DNA of 64,000 nucleotides from Coriobacteriaceae bacterium (GTDB lineage: Bacteria; Actinomycetota; Coriobacteriia; Coriobacteriales; Coriobacteriaceae): assembly GCA_025757745.1 (NCBI GenBank), contig CP107217.1:1364001-1428000 (forward strand), given 5' to 3'. Within the stretch, counting starts at the first letter, position 1, and each line of letters starts with the position of its first letter. Both the position numbers and the translations under genes were made by a program. A model generated the notes under the pieces. It saw only the letters and a program-made list of their open reading frames with translations. It made no database searches and was not told the origin of the DNA. Shown here piece by piece: positions 1-8,846 of the stretch.

Positions 1-179
1 TCGGCCAAATAGGAGCGAACGGTCCGCACGTCGGCGGCGCGAGCGTCGATGCCCTCGCGGTCGCACCACGCGGCGAAGCGCTCGAGCCGCGAGGCGTAGG
101 CGGTTACCGTATTGGGGGCAAGCCCTTCGACACGTGCAATGTAGGCAATGAACGAGTCGACGGCATCGTACAGGTCAAA
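1..179 (-). CDS. xerC: Tyrosine recombinase XerC, N-terminal fragment (cut by window edge)
   Basis: The reverse strand reads AVDSFIAYIARVEG, then LAPNTVTAYASRLERF, then RSYLA. This is the N-terminal SAM-like core-binding domain of XerC/XerD site-specific recombinases, which resolve chromosome dimers at dif. The catalytic domain lies outside the window. The gene follows trmFO almost immediately, matching the trmFO-xerC order of many Gram-positive bacteria, so a housekeeping XerC is more likely than a phage integrase. The start is unresolved: this frame has no ATG, GTG or TTG near the end of trmFO, although a GAGAGG ribosome-binding motif lies there. A CTG at 171-173 or an unusual codon may be used. 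Confidence 0.75.
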
Positions 180-181
180 AG

Positions 182-1519
182 CTATGACCTCTCGCCTCCA
201 AACAGATCGGAGCGCGTTTCCAGATAGGCGTCCAGGGCCTTGAGGGCGCGATCCGCGTAGGCCTGGTAACGATCGCGCTTGCTGCGACGCTTACCGTCCT
301 CGAGCGGCGGAACAAGGCCAAAGTTGACGTGCATGGGTTGATAGCCCACCGTAGCCGGATCGGTCGCATACCCCACGAGCGCGCCCAGGGCGCCCACGCG
401 CGGCAGCTCGACGCCCGCGGCACCGATAGCCTCGGCATAGGTGTTGAGCGCGGCGAGCAGACCCGTCGCCACGGCCTCCATGTACCCCTCGGTACCGGTG
501 ATCTGGCCGGCAAGACGCACGCTCGTGCCGGGAACGGCAAAGGTGCCGTCGAGCACGTGCGGAGCATCGACAAAGGTGTTGCGGTGCATGACGCCGTAGC
601 GGAAGAACTCGGCGTTCTCCAGGCCGGGAACCATATGGAAGACGCGCTTCTGTTCGCCGAAGGTCAGGTTGGTCTGGAAGCCAACCAGGTTATAGGCGGT
701 CTTCTCCTTGTTCTCGGCGCGCAGCTGAATTGCCGCCCAGGGACGACGACCGGTGCGCGGGTCGGTGAGCCCGACGGGCTTCATAGCGCCAAAGCGGATG
801 GCATCCTTGCCCGTGCGCGCAACCTCCTCGGCAGGCTGACAGGCCTGGAACAGGTCCCCGCCCTCAAAATCCTTGAGCACCACGCGATCGGCCGTGGTGA
901 GCGCCTCGATAAAGACCTCGTACTCTTCCTTGTTGAGCGGGGCATTCAGATAGTCGCCACTCCCCTGCTCCTCGTAGCGCGACTGCGAGAACAGCACGTC
1001 CATATCGAGCGTCGAGGCATCGACAATCGGGGCGGCCGCGTCAAAGAACGCCAGGGCGTCACCACCGACAAGCTTCATGACCTCCTCGCTCAATGCCGGC
1101 GAGCACAAGGGACCCGCGGCGATAACCACATGACCCTCGGGGATCTGGGTGACCTCACCGTGGGCGACCTCGATATTGGGGCGGGCGGCAACCTCGGCCT
1201 CGACGAGCTCGGAAAACTTGACGCGGTCGACCGCCAGGGCGCCGCCAGCGGGAACGGCCGCACGATGAGCACAGTCGAGCAGCACCGAACCCATGCGCTC
1301 GAGCTCGGCCTTCAGCAGACCGGCGGCGGAATCGGGACGGGTCGACTTAAATGAATTGGAGCAGACGAGCTCCGCCAAGTGATCGGTATGGTGGGCAGGA
1401 GAGCTTACCTGCGGGCGCATCTCGCACAGCTTTACGGCGAACCCGCGATCTGCCAGCTGAATCGCGCATTCCGATCCCGCTAGACCGCCACCGATAACCG
1501 TCACCTGATCAAACAGCAT
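182..1519 (-). CDS. trmFO: Methylenetetrahydrofolate--tRNA-(uracil-5-)-methyltransferase TrmFO
   Basis: This folate- and FAD-dependent enzyme makes 5-methyluridine at position 54 in the T-loop of tRNA. The 445-residue protein has the N-terminal dinucleotide-binding motif VIGGGLAGSECAIQLA, then CEMRP and ELVCSNSFKS, all typical of the TrmFO/GidA family. Near the C-terminus are TGTEGYMEA and YQPMHVNFGL. Length is normal for the family. The ATG at 1519 is chosen over a TTG two codons upstream because the AAGG ribosome-binding site is well spaced only from the ATG. It lies 14 bases downstream of dprA and just upstream of xerC, so the three are probably co-transcribed. The topA gene often found between dprA and trmFO is absent here. 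Confidence 0.95.
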   Translation of the reverse strand: MLFDQVTVIGGGLAGSECAIQLADRGFAVKLCEMRPQVSSPAHHTDHLAELVCSNSFKSTRPDSAAGLLKAELERMGSVLLDCAHRAAVPAGGALAVDRVKFSELVEAEVAARPNIEVAHGEVTQIPEGHVVIAAGPLCSPALSEEVMKLVGGDALAFFDAAAPIVDASTLDMDVLFSQSRYEEQGSGDYLNAPLNKEEYEVFIEALTTADRVVLKDFEGGDLFQACQPAEEVARTGKDAIRFGAMKPVGLTDPRTGRRPWAAIQLRAENKEKTAYNLVGFQTNLTFGEQKRVFHMVPGLENAEFFRYGVMHRNTFVDAPHVLDGTFAVPGTSVRLAGQITGTEGYMEAVATGLLAALNTYAEAIGAAGVELPRVGALGALVGYATDPATVGYQPMHVNFGLVPPLEDGKRRSKRDRYQAYADRALKALDAYLETRSDLFGGERS

Positions 1520-1533
1520 CTGCAAACACCTTT

Positions 1534-2466
1534 CTAATTGACACGTTTTCCATTGTGACCGAAGGGCGTCTGGGCGTGAAGGGCAAACTTGGAGGGCGCA
1601 TACCTTCCATCCATCATGCGCTCGATGAGGCCCTCGAGCTCGAGCGAGCCCAGGAGCTTGAGCACACCGACGGCATCAAGGGAGACGAGTGTGGCGATGT
1701 CTTCAACCTTGAGCGGCGAGGCGATGAGGGCATGCATCACGGCCTGCTGTGTGGGGTCCAGATCCGCGATACCGGGCGCATCGGGACGCGAATAGCGCAG
1801 GGTACCGTAGATTCGAGAGATGGCCATCTCGATGGACTCCTCGTCAATAATGCAGCAGGCCCCGTTGGCAATGAGATAGTTGGTCCCGCGCGACTCGGGC
1901 GACAAAATGGAGCCCGGTACCGCAAGCAGTTCGCGCCCCAGGTCCATGGCGGCCTCCGCCGTCGAGAACGTGCCCGAAGGCATGCCGGCCTCCGACACGA
2001 AGAGTGCCTGCGAAAGCGCGGCAATCACCCGGTTACGCCGCGGAAAGGCAAACTTACGCGGCCCCATGCCCCAAGGCGAGATGGACACGACCGCACCGCC
2101 CGTATCGATCGTGCGCGCGATAAGCCCCGCACTCGAACGCGGGTAGACCACGTCGGCGCCCGTACCCAAAACCAAGACGTGCCTGCCCCCGGCGTTGACC
2201 GCGGCCCAACCCGAGGCCTGGTCGCAGCCGACCGCACCGCCCGAGACCACCGTCACCCCCGCCTCGACCGCAACTTTCGCGGCCAGCTCTGCCACGGCAA
2301 GACCGTACGGCGAGGCCTTGCGCGCACCGATAATCGAGAGCGCCGGCGTCGAGAGCACCTCCGGGTCGCCACGGACGAACAACGTCTGCGGCACATCGGA
2401 AAGTTCCAGAACAGTAGCGGGAAACAGCCCATCACCGGGATGCAGTTCGTAGCGGACCTCACCCAT
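1534..2466 (-). CDS. dprA: DNA-processing protein DprA (DNA uptake, RecA loading)
   Basis: DprA/Smf binds incoming single-stranded DNA and loads RecA during natural transformation. The 310-residue protein has the Rossmann-like core: SIIGARKAS, VVSGGAVGCDQ, VLGTGADVVYP, then FPRRNR and ELLAVPGS. The C-terminal part (about residues 235-300) fits a winged-helix domain. The ATG shares its A with the TGA stop of comM (TGATG), indicating translational coupling; a longer upstream start would run back into comM. Proximity to comM suggests a DNA uptake or recombination role, but no membrane uptake genes are in the window, so competence is not shown. Confidence 0.93.
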   Translation of the reverse strand: MGEVRYELHPGDGLFPATVLELSDVPQTLFVRGDPEVLSTPALSIIGARKASPYGLAVAELAAKVAVEAGVTVVSGGAVGCDQASGWAAVNAGGRHVLVLGTGADVVYPRSSAGLIARTIDTGGAVVSISPWGMGPRKFAFPRRNRVIAALSQALFVSEAGMPSGTFSTAEAAMDLGRELLAVPGSILSPESRGTNYLIANGACCIIDEESIEMAISRIYGTLRYSRPDAPGIADLDPTQQAVMHALIASPLKVEDIATLVSLDAVGVLKLLGSLELEGLIERMMDGRYAPSKFALHAQTPFGHNGKRVN

Positions 2467-3989
2467 CACTGATCCCTCCTTCCCTGATACATCGCGGCCT
2501 CGAGCACGTGGTCTTGCGTCACCCGCTCGCTTTCTGCGACATCGGCAATCGTGCGTGCGATGCGAACCAGACGCACGATGCCGCGTCCCGTGAGATGCGT
2601 GCGCTTCGACAGGCCGAGCACGCACGTTTCCGCCGCCTGATCAAGCGCAAAGGTCGATACAACACCATCGATAGAGCGGGGCTCGGCATCCTCGGCCTCG
2701 GAGTCTGCATCGTCCATATGGGTCTCGCGCCAGGCACGAAAAGCCCGACCGCGGACAACGTAGTCGCGCAGCTCGGCCGACGACATACCCTCGGCGCCCT
2801 CGATAATCACCTGCGGATCGGGGCGGGTCACGTCGAGCATCAGGTCGATGCGGTCGGCCAAGGGACCGCGCAGCTTGGACCGATAGCGCTCGACCATCGA
2901 TGCCGAGCAACGACACGGAACCTCGCGATCGCCCAAAAAACCGCAGGGGCAGGGATTGCTCGCCGCAAGCAGCTGAAAGCGCGAGGGAAACGTGAAGGCG
3001 CCGTCGACGCGCACGATCCTGACATAGCCGCGCTCGATAGGCTGACGAAGCGTCTGCAGCACACCGGTGGGAAACTCGGCAAGCTCGTCCAAAAAGAGCA
3101 CGCCGCCATGGGCAAGGCTGATCTCGCCCGGATGCACCGGGCGCCCTCCGCCAATAAGGCCCGCTGTCGAAATGCTGTGATGGGGGCTTCGAAACGGCCG
3201 ATGCCCCGCAAGCAGGCCATCGATGTTCTCACCCAAGACCGAATGAATGCACAGCGCCTCCTGCTGATCCTCGACGGAAAGCTCGGGCAAGATACCCGTC
3301 ATGCGGCGCGCAAGCATGGTCTTGCCCGATCCCGGAGACCCAATCATAAGCAAGCCCAGCTCCCCTGCCGCCGCAAGCGCTATGCCGCGCTTGGCGACCT
3401 CCTGCCCCAACACGTCGGCATAATCGAGCTCGGGCTCAAAGGTGGCCTCGAGCACTTCAGAATCCAGATAGTGCCGAGCTGCCTCGCCCATACCGCGGGC
3501 AAGCTGCGACAGATGATCGATAAAACCGCAATCGACCCCCGCGAGCGGAACATGCTGGTCGGACCTGCCGGCGATAAAAGACAGCCCCATGTCGCGAGCC
3601 AGCAGCTGGAACGCCACTTCGCCCTTGACGGGAAGCACCGTGCCATCCAAGCCGAGCTCGCCGGCAATGAGGCAGCGGTCGAGATTGTCGCGTGGAATCT
3701 GACCGTCGGCCGCAAGCACCGCAATGGCTATCGGCAGGTCAAAGCCGCTACCGGTCTTTCGGATATCGCCCGGCGCCAGATTGACCGTAATGCCCGAGCG
3801 CGGGATCTCGAATCCGGCAGAGCGCATCGCGCAGCGAATGCGCCCACGCGACTCCATGACCTCCATGCTCGGGATGCCGAGCATCTGGATGCCCGGGATG
3901 CCGCCCGCAAGCGAAACCTCGACCGTGACGGGAATCGCCTCAACGCCGCGGATACAGGCTGCGTGAACGGCAAACGTCTCGAACGCCAT
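2466..3989 (-). CDS. comM: YifB/ComM-family Mg-chelatase-like AAA+ ATPase
   Basis: ComM-like helicases act in branch migration during integration of transforming DNA. The 507-residue protein begins MAFETFAVHAACIRGVEAIPV, the usual YifB N-terminus with a Lon-protease-like fold. It then has the Walker A motif GSPGSGKTMLARRM, FRSPHHSIS, the Walker B segment VLFLDELAEF and a four-cysteine cluster (NPCPCGFLGDREVPCRCS). The C-terminal Mg-chelatase region contains RTHLTGRG. The start is the ATG that overlaps the yraN stop as TGATG, so the gene sits translationally coupled between yraN and dprA. Length is normal. Confidence 0.93.
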   Translation of the reverse strand: MAFETFAVHAACIRGVEAIPVTVEVSLAGGIPGIQMLGIPSMEVMESRGRIRCAMRSAGFEIPRSGITVNLAPGDIRKTGSGFDLPIAIAVLAADGQIPRDNLDRCLIAGELGLDGTVLPVKGEVAFQLLARDMGLSFIAGRSDQHVPLAGVDCGFIDHLSQLARGMGEAARHYLDSEVLEATFEPELDYADVLGQEVAKRGIALAAAGELGLLMIGSPGSGKTMLARRMTGILPELSVEDQQEALCIHSVLGENIDGLLAGHRPFRSPHHSISTAGLIGGGRPVHPGEISLAHGGVLFLDELAEFPTGVLQTLRQPIERGYVRIVRVDGAFTFPSRFQLLAASNPCPCGFLGDREVPCRCSASMVERYRSKLRGPLADRIDLMLDVTRPDPQVIIEGAEGMSSAELRDYVVRGRAFRAWRETHMDDADSEAEDAEPRSIDGVVSTFALDQAAETCVLGLSKRTHLTGRGIVRLVRIARTIADVAESERVTQDHVLEAAMYQGRRDQ

Positions 3990-4474
3990 CACGACACCTG
4001 CCAATCGAACGCATTGTACTGGTGCTCGATCTCGGCGATATGCCCGCCGCGAATGGTGACGCCCACGGCATCGAAGCGGATCGCCTTGAGCGGATAATGC
4101 TCCATGAGATAACAACTCGCGATGCGACGATAGCGCCGCTGCTTTTGGGCGTTCACCGCTTCCTCGGGAAACACCCGCGTATCGCAATCCAGCGCAACAC
4201 GCCTGGTCTTGACCTCGGCCATCACCACCACATCGTCGAGCTCATCGAGCAGCACCAGGTCGGCCTCGCCCTCCGAGCATCGATAGCCTTGTTCCAGCAA
4301 TGCATAGCCGCGCTCGTTAAAGTAATCGATTGCGATAAGCTCGCCCAGCATACCGAGCTCGCGAGGACTGAGCCCCTTGATAAACTCGGGCGTGATCGAC
4401 CCGCAATCGAGCTCCCCCTCTTCCCAACGCTCCTTGAGCTGCTGCGTCTTGCTCATTTTGGCTGCGGCACACAT
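3989..4474 (-). CDS. UPF0102 family YraN-like endonuclease-fold protein
   Basis: This 161-residue protein carries the UPF0102 core, a restriction-endonuclease-like fold of uncertain function: GELIAIDYFNERGY, GEADLVLLDELDD and VVMAEVKTRR, which supply the expected E-D-ExK residues. About 50 residues precede the core and seem to be a local extension. The ATG at 4474 has a clear AAAGGAGA ribosome-binding site. It is coupled by stop/start overlap to comM, and the yraN-comM-dprA order is widespread. The function is unproven in most bacteria; a DNA recombination or repair link is suggested only by the neighbours. Confidence 0.87.
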   Translation of the reverse strand: MCAAAKMSKTQQLKERWEEGELDCGSITPEFIKGLSPRELGMLGELIAIDYFNERGYALLEQGYRCSEGEADLVLLDELDDVVVMAEVKTRRVALDCDTRVFPEEAVNAQKQRRYRRIASCYLMEHYPLKAIRFDAVGVTIRGGHIAEIEHQYNAFDWQVS

Positions 4475-4577
4475 GGGGTCTCCTTTCCCACTTCCTGCAT
4501 TGCCTCGATAATGAGGGCAGGTTTCATGCGGGTAAGTACCGGAAGCAAACCAAAAACCAACCAAATGCCGACAAATG

Positions 4578-4615
4578 AGGGGCCGCGCGCAACAATAGCG
4601 TTGCACACGGCCCCT
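4578..4615 (-). terminator. GC-rich hairpin between rnhB and yraN
   Basis: AGGGGCCG (4578-4585) pairs with CGGCCCCT (4608-4615), and GCAAC/GTTGC extends the stem inside. On the minus strand the sequence that follows is only moderately T-rich (CATTTGTCGG). It lies in the 188-base gap between rnhB and yraN and may end or attenuate transcription between them. Without a clear T-run the call is tentative. Confidence 0.45.
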
Positions 4616-4662
4616 ACCAGCAGGTTTATGGAGCCCTTAAGGTCCCAGTCTTCACAATTGGC

Positions 4663-5451
4663 CTAAAAAAGGCGCTCAGTCTGCAGAAAGTTTCCGCAAA
4701 AGCTCACACGGTGCAGCGGACAAAGTCCATGTTTGCGAATCGCCTCGATGTGCTCGGGGCTTGCGTAGCCCTTCGACTCGGCCAAATGGTACTCGGGATA
4801 TTCGGCATCGTACTCGACCATCATCTCGTCACGCGTGACCTTTGCCATGATGGATGCCGCGGCGATACAGGCGATCTTGGCATCGCCCTTGACCACGTCG
4901 CGCTCGTGGGGCACGGCGCCCAGGGGGTTACCGTCCATAAGCACGCAATCGGGCTCAAGCCCCGTATCTGCCACCGCACCCGCGACAGCGGCTCGAATGG
5001 CGCGGGCCATGCCCATCTCATCGATATCCGCAGGAGCGATATGGCAAAAGCCGATAGCAGTCGCCACCTCGGCAATCTTCACCGAAAGCAGCTCGCGGCG
5101 CGCCGGCGTGAGCTTTTTGGAATCGTTGATGCCCCAGATGCGCGGCTCCATCGGAAGACACACGGCACACACGGTCAGGGGACCCGCTACCGAGCCACGG
5201 CCCACCTCGTCGACGCCCACGACCACGCCATCACCGCCGAGCTCATGCATAAGCTCGTACATGCCGTTGACGCGCTCGCGTTCGGCAAGTTCCTTGGCAT
5301 GGCGCTTAAGGGCACGTTCGCAAGCCTTGATCACCTGCTGGCGCGGATCCTCGCGATAATGCTCCACGAGGGCGGGAATCTCCTCGAACGTGGCGCTCGC
5401 CAGCTCGCCGGCAACCTGCGATGCCGAAACCGAGCTCGTCATATTGGCCAT
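4663..5451 (-). CDS. rnhB: Ribonuclease HII
   Basis: RNase HII removes ribonucleotides and RNA primers from RNA-DNA hybrids. The 262-residue protein has GVDEVGRGSVAGPL (catalytic Asp and Glu), INDSKKL, VLMDGNPL, and KGDAKIACIAAASIMAK. The C-terminal HGLCPLHRVSF is typical of the family. About 75 residues with a charged helical stretch precede the catalytic domain, as in many Gram-positive RnhB proteins. The ATG at 5451 is preferred because AAGGAGG lies 7 bases upstream; an earlier ATG overlaps that site. It lies between rplS and yraN, a common arrangement. Confidence 0.94.
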   Translation of the reverse strand: MANMTSSVSASQVAGELASATFEEIPALVEHYREDPRQQVIKACERALKRHAKELAERERVNGMYELMHELGGDGVVVGVDEVGRGSVAGPLTVCAVCLPMEPRIWGINDSKKLTPARRELLSVKIAEVATAIGFCHIAPADIDEMGMARAIRAAVAGAVADTGLEPDCVLMDGNPLGAVPHERDVVKGDAKIACIAAASIMAKVTRDEMMVEYDAEYPEYHLAESKGYASPEHIEAIRKHGLCPLHRVSFCGNFLQTERLF

Positions 5452-5479
5452 ACCAGGCCCTCCTTGCATGCAAATCAGA

Positions 5480-5510
5480 TAAAAAGAAGGGCCACCCGAA
5501 GGTGGCCCTT
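5480..5510 (-). terminator. Intrinsic terminator after rplS
   Basis: A perfect 10-bp stem (5487-5496 with 5501-5510) encloses a CGAA/TTCG tetraloop. On the minus strand it is followed by a T-rich tail (TTCTTTTTATC). It lies between the rplS stop and the rnhB start, so it should end most rplS transcripts. Confidence 0.85.
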
Positions 5511-5544
5511 GTGTCCAAACGAGTGGACGGACGCTGCGATCTTC

Positions 5545-5886
5545 TTAGCGCTTCTCGGGGATGCGAGCAGCCTTGCCCACCTTGTCGCGGAGGTAGTACA
5601 GCTTGGCGCGACGGACGCGACCATGACGAACGACCTCGAGCTTGGCGATCTTGGGGCTGTGAAGCGGGAAGGTACGCTCAACACCGACACCGAAGGAAAT
5701 CTTGCGGACGGTGAAGGTCTCGCGGGCACCGGCGCCGGCCATGCGGATGACGTCGCCCTGGAAGACCTGGATGCGCTCGCGGTCGCCTTCCTTAATGCGG
5801 TAGTGAACCTTGACGTTGTCGGCGACGCGAACCTGAGGAATGTCCTCGCGGATCTGCTGACGCTCGATTGCGCGGATGTAATCCAT
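5545..5886 (-). CDS. rplS: Large-subunit ribosomal protein bL19
   Basis: The 113-residue protein starts MDYIRAIERQQI and contains FQGDVIRMAG, GVGVERTFPLHSPKI and RRAKLYYLRDK, diagnostic of bL19 at the 30S-50S interface. The ATG at 5886 has AAGGA six bases upstream; a TTG two codons earlier lacks a spaced site. Unlike the usual rpsP-rimM-trmD-rplS order, this gene is separated from trmD by lepB, glyQS, ppsR and ppdK, and has its own promoter and terminator. Confidence 0.97.
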   Translation of the reverse strand: MDYIRAIERQQIREDIPQVRVADNVKVHYRIKEGDRERIQVFQGDVIRMAGAGARETFTVRKISFGVGVERTFPLHSPKIAKLEVVRHGRVRRAKLYYLRDKVGKAARIPEKR

Positions 5887-5955
5887 GTGCAATTCCTTAC
5901 TCTTCTAGAGGTGCCGTTCCACCTAGGCCGGCACGTAGTTGAACAAACGTATTCG

Positions 5956-5983
5956 AGTATACACGCGCGGGTTTCTGCTGCAA
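5956..5983 (-). promoter_or_regulatory. Probable sigma-70-type promoter of rplS
   Basis: On the minus strand a -35 TTGCAG (5978-5983), a 16-base spacer and a -10 TATACT (5956-5961) lie about 70 bases upstream of the rplS ATG. This supports separate transcription of rplS from ppdK. Confidence 0.65.
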
Positions 5984-6029
5984 GAACAATTTTTTACGCA
6001 GACAAAAAGACAAAACCCGCACATGATAA

Positions 6030-6057
6030 CCGCCTGCCTCACGAATGAGACGGGCGG
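6030..6057 (-). terminator. Hairpin after ppdK, probable terminator
   Basis: An approximately 12-bp stem with one mismatch closes on a TTCG loop (minus strand CCGCC...GGCGG). It sits just downstream of the ppdK stop and upstream of the rplS promoter. T-rich sequence follows only at some distance (GGTTTTGTCTTTTTG). Confidence 0.6.
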
Positions 6058-6095
6058 CGTGAAGGGGGCTACGCTAGGCGCCCAAACCCAAAACG

Positions 6096-8846
6096 TTAGG
6101 CGGAACGCTTGGCCTCGAGCTTGGCCTGGGCGGCAGCCAGGCGCGCGAGGGGCACGCGATAGGGCGAACAGGACACGTAGTCCACGTCGGCCACGTTAAA
6201 CAGGGCCTTGATGGACTTGGGGTCGCCGCCGTGCTCGCCGCACACGCCAAAGTGCATGTCGGGGTTGGTGGCGCGACCTTTCTCGACGGCCATGCGCACG
6301 AGCTCCAGCACCGCCGAGTCGATGGTCTCGAAGGGGTTGTCCTTCAAGATCTTCTTGTGCAGGTACAGCGGGATGAACTTGGCCTCGGCGTCGTCGCGCG
6401 AGAAACCGAAGGTCGTCTGGGTAAGGTCGTTGGTACCAAAGCAGAAGAAGTCGGCGTGCTGCGCGATCTCGTCGGCAACCATGCAGGCACGCGGCAGCTC
6501 GAGCATCGTGCCCACGGGAATATTGAGCTCGACGCCCTCCTCGGCGGAAACCTCGGCGATCACGCGCTCGATGACCTCGCGAGTCTGAACGTGCTCGGCC
6601 GTAATGGAAACGAGCGGAACCATGATCTCGGGGCGCGGGTCGACGCCCTCCTTGATAAGGCGGGCAGCAGCCGTGGCCACTGCGCGAACCTGCATGAGCG
6701 GCAGATCGCTAAAGACGACGGACAGGCGCACACCGCGCAGGCCGAGCATCGGGTTGGACTCGACCATGCCGTCGATACGACGCAGACGGGTGCGCAGAGC
6801 GGCAAGCTCTTCCTCGTTGGCGCCAGCGGCTTCCTTCTTGGTGATGGCGACCTCGAGCTCACGCGGATTATCCAGGAACTCGTGCAGCGGCGGATCGAGC
6901 AGGCGAACGACCACATCGCGACCGGACATGGTCTTGAACATCGCCAGGAAGTCCTCGGTCTGAACCTTGAGCAGGTCGGCGAGGGCCTGCTGCTTCACGG
7001 CCTCATCATCGGACAAGATAAAGCTCTGGATGATGTTCTTGCGGTCGCCCAGGAACATGTGCTCGGTGCGGCACAGGCCAATAGCCTCGGCACCAAACTC
7101 GAGCGCGAGCTCGGCATCCTCGGGATTGTCAGCGTTGACGCGCACATGGTTGGCGTGGCCGACGGTCTCGTCCAGGCGAATCTCGTCGGCCCAGGACAGG
7201 ATGGTGTCCAGGTCGCCGGTGAGCTCGGCCGAAACCAGATCAACGGCGCCGTCGACGACGATACCCTGGGTGCCGTCGATGGAGATGACATCGCCCTCGT
7301 GCAGCACACGATCGCTGCCTTCGATGCGTACAACCTTCTCAGCCGCGTCAATGTGGAAGCGCTCGACGCCGCAGACGCAGGGTGTGCCCATACCGCGAGC
7401 GATAACGGCGGCATGACTCGTCTTGCCACCGTGGCTGGTCAGGATGCCCTCGGCGGCAACCATGCCCTTCAAATCGTCGGGGTTGGTCTCCCAGCGAACC
7501 AAAATGACCTTGCGGCCCTCGTTGGCGCGCGCGACGGCATCGTCGCTCGAGAACACGACCTCGCCCACGGCGGCACCAGGGCTGGCGTTAAGACCGCTGG
7601 CCAGAGCCTCGTACTTCTTGGAGGCATCAAACTGCGGGTGCAGGAGCTGGTCGAGCTGCGCGGGATCGATACGGGCCACGGCCTCCTCGCGGGTGATCAG
7701 GCCCTCCTCGACCATTTCGATGGCGATACGCAGGGCGGCGGTGGCGGTGCGCTTGCCCACGCGCGTCTGGAGCATCCAGAGCTTGCCCTGCTCGATGGTG
7801 AACTCGATATCGCACATATCGCGGTAATGATCCTCGAGCGTCAGGAAAACGCGCTCGAGCTCCTCGCCCGCGGACTCGAGGCCCGGGGTGGTCTTGAGGT
7901 CGGCGATGGGCTCGGTGTTGCGGATGCCAGCAACAACGTCCTCGCCCTGGGCATTAACCAAAAAGTCACCGTAGAACTCCTTGGTGCCGTCGGCCGGGTT
8001 GCGCGTAAAGGCGACGCCGGTCGCAGAGGTCTCCCCCTTGTTGCCAAACGCCATGGCCTGCACGTTGACGGCGGTGCCGAGCTCGTCGGAAATGCCGTGC
8101 TGCTTGCGGTAGATGCAGGCGCGATCATTCATCCAGCTGCCAAAGACGGCCTGGATGGCAAGGCGCAGCTGGAGCTCCGGATCGTGCGGGAAGACGGGCT
8201 TGCCGTCGACGACCTCGAGCTCGGGATACAGGTCGGCCTCGACGTTCTCGGAGAAAATGCTCTTAAAGGTCTCGACGAGCTCCTGCAGGTCTTCGGCCGA
8301 AAGCTCGGAATCGACGCGAACGCCGGCGACCAGGCGTGCCTGGGTCAGCGCGTTCTCGAACAGGTCGGCGTCAACACCCATAACGACGTTGGAGAACATC
8401 TGGATAAAGCGGCGGTAGCTATCCCAGGCAAAACGCGGGTTTTGCGTCTGAGCAATGAGGCCCTGAACGGAGTCGTCGTTGAGGCCCAAGTTGAGGACCG
8501 TATCCATCATGCCGGGCATGGAGAACGGGGCGCCCGAGCGAACCGACACGAGCAGCGGATCGGAGGCGTCGCCGAGCTTCTTGCCGCAGCGGGCCTCGAG
8601 GTCGGCCTCGGCGGCAACGATCTCATCGAGTGCGCCTTCGGGCCAGACGTTGCCGGCGCCGGAGTACTCGACACAGGTCTGGCAGGTAATGGTAAAGCCA
8701 CCGGGAACCGGCAGACCGATGCGGCTCATCTCGGCAAGGTTTGCGCCCTTGCCGCCAAGCACGAAGTTCATGGACTTGTCGCCCTCAGTGACACAGGTGC
8801 CCTGGGTGTCGGTTCCAAAACGGTAAACCCTCTTGCAATCGCTCAC
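6096..8846 (-). CDS. ppdK: Pyruvate, phosphate dikinase
   Basis: PPDK reversibly converts pyruvate, ATP and Pi to PEP, AMP and PPi, and in anaerobes can serve PPi-dependent glycolysis or gluconeogenesis. The 916-residue protein begins near KRVYRFG and has GGKGANLAEM in the N-terminal ATP-grasp domain. The central swivel domain has SHGGKTSHAAVIARGMGTP, whose His carries the phosphate and whose neighbouring Thr is the usual regulatory site. The C-terminal PEP/pyruvate TIM barrel has GLCRTEHMF and FCFGTNDLTQ. It starts at GTG with GAAGGGGAAG upstream. The next gene upstream is ppsR, its probable regulator. Confidence 0.97.
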   Translation of the reverse strand: MSDCKRVYRFGTDTQGTCVTEGDKSMNFVLGGKGANLAEMSRIGLPVPGGFTITCQTCVEYSGAGNVWPEGALDEIVAAEADLEARCGKKLGDASDPLLVSVRSGAPFSMPGMMDTVLNLGLNDDSVQGLIAQTQNPRFAWDSYRRFIQMFSNVVMGVDADLFENALTQARLVAGVRVDSELSAEDLQELVETFKSIFSENVEADLYPELEVVDGKPVFPHDPELQLRLAIQAVFGSWMNDRACIYRKQHGISDELGTAVNVQAMAFGNKGETSATGVAFTRNPADGTKEFYGDFLVNAQGEDVVAGIRNTEPIADLKTTPGLESAGEELERVFLTLEDHYRDMCDIEFTIEQGKLWMLQTRVGKRTATAALRIAIEMVEEGLITREEAVARIDPAQLDQLLHPQFDASKKYEALASGLNASPGAAVGEVVFSSDDAVARANEGRKVILVRWETNPDDLKGMVAAEGILTSHGGKTSHAAVIARGMGTPCVCGVERFHIDAAEKVVRIEGSDRVLHEGDVISIDGTQGIVVDGAVDLVSAELTGDLDTILSWADEIRLDETVGHANHVRVNADNPEDAELALEFGAEAIGLCRTEHMFLGDRKNIIQSFILSDDEAVKQQALADLLKVQTEDFLAMFKTMSGRDVVVRLLDPPLHEFLDNPRELEVAITKKEAAGANEEELAALRTRLRRIDGMVESNPMLGLRGVRLSVVFSDLPLMQVRAVATAAARLIKEGVDPRPEIMVPLVSITAEHVQTREVIERVIAEVSAEEGVELNIPVGTMLELPRACMVADEIAQHADFFCFGTNDLTQTTFGFSRDDAEAKFIPLYLHKKILKDNPFETIDSAVLELVRMAVEKGRATNPDMHFGVCGEHGGDPKSIKALFNVADVDYVSCSPYRVPLARLAAAQAKLEAKRSA

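Noticed and set aside
1..179. Phage or island integrase at the left edge
   Set aside because: The fragment looks like housekeeping XerC and follows trmFO in a conserved order; no phage genes are nearby.
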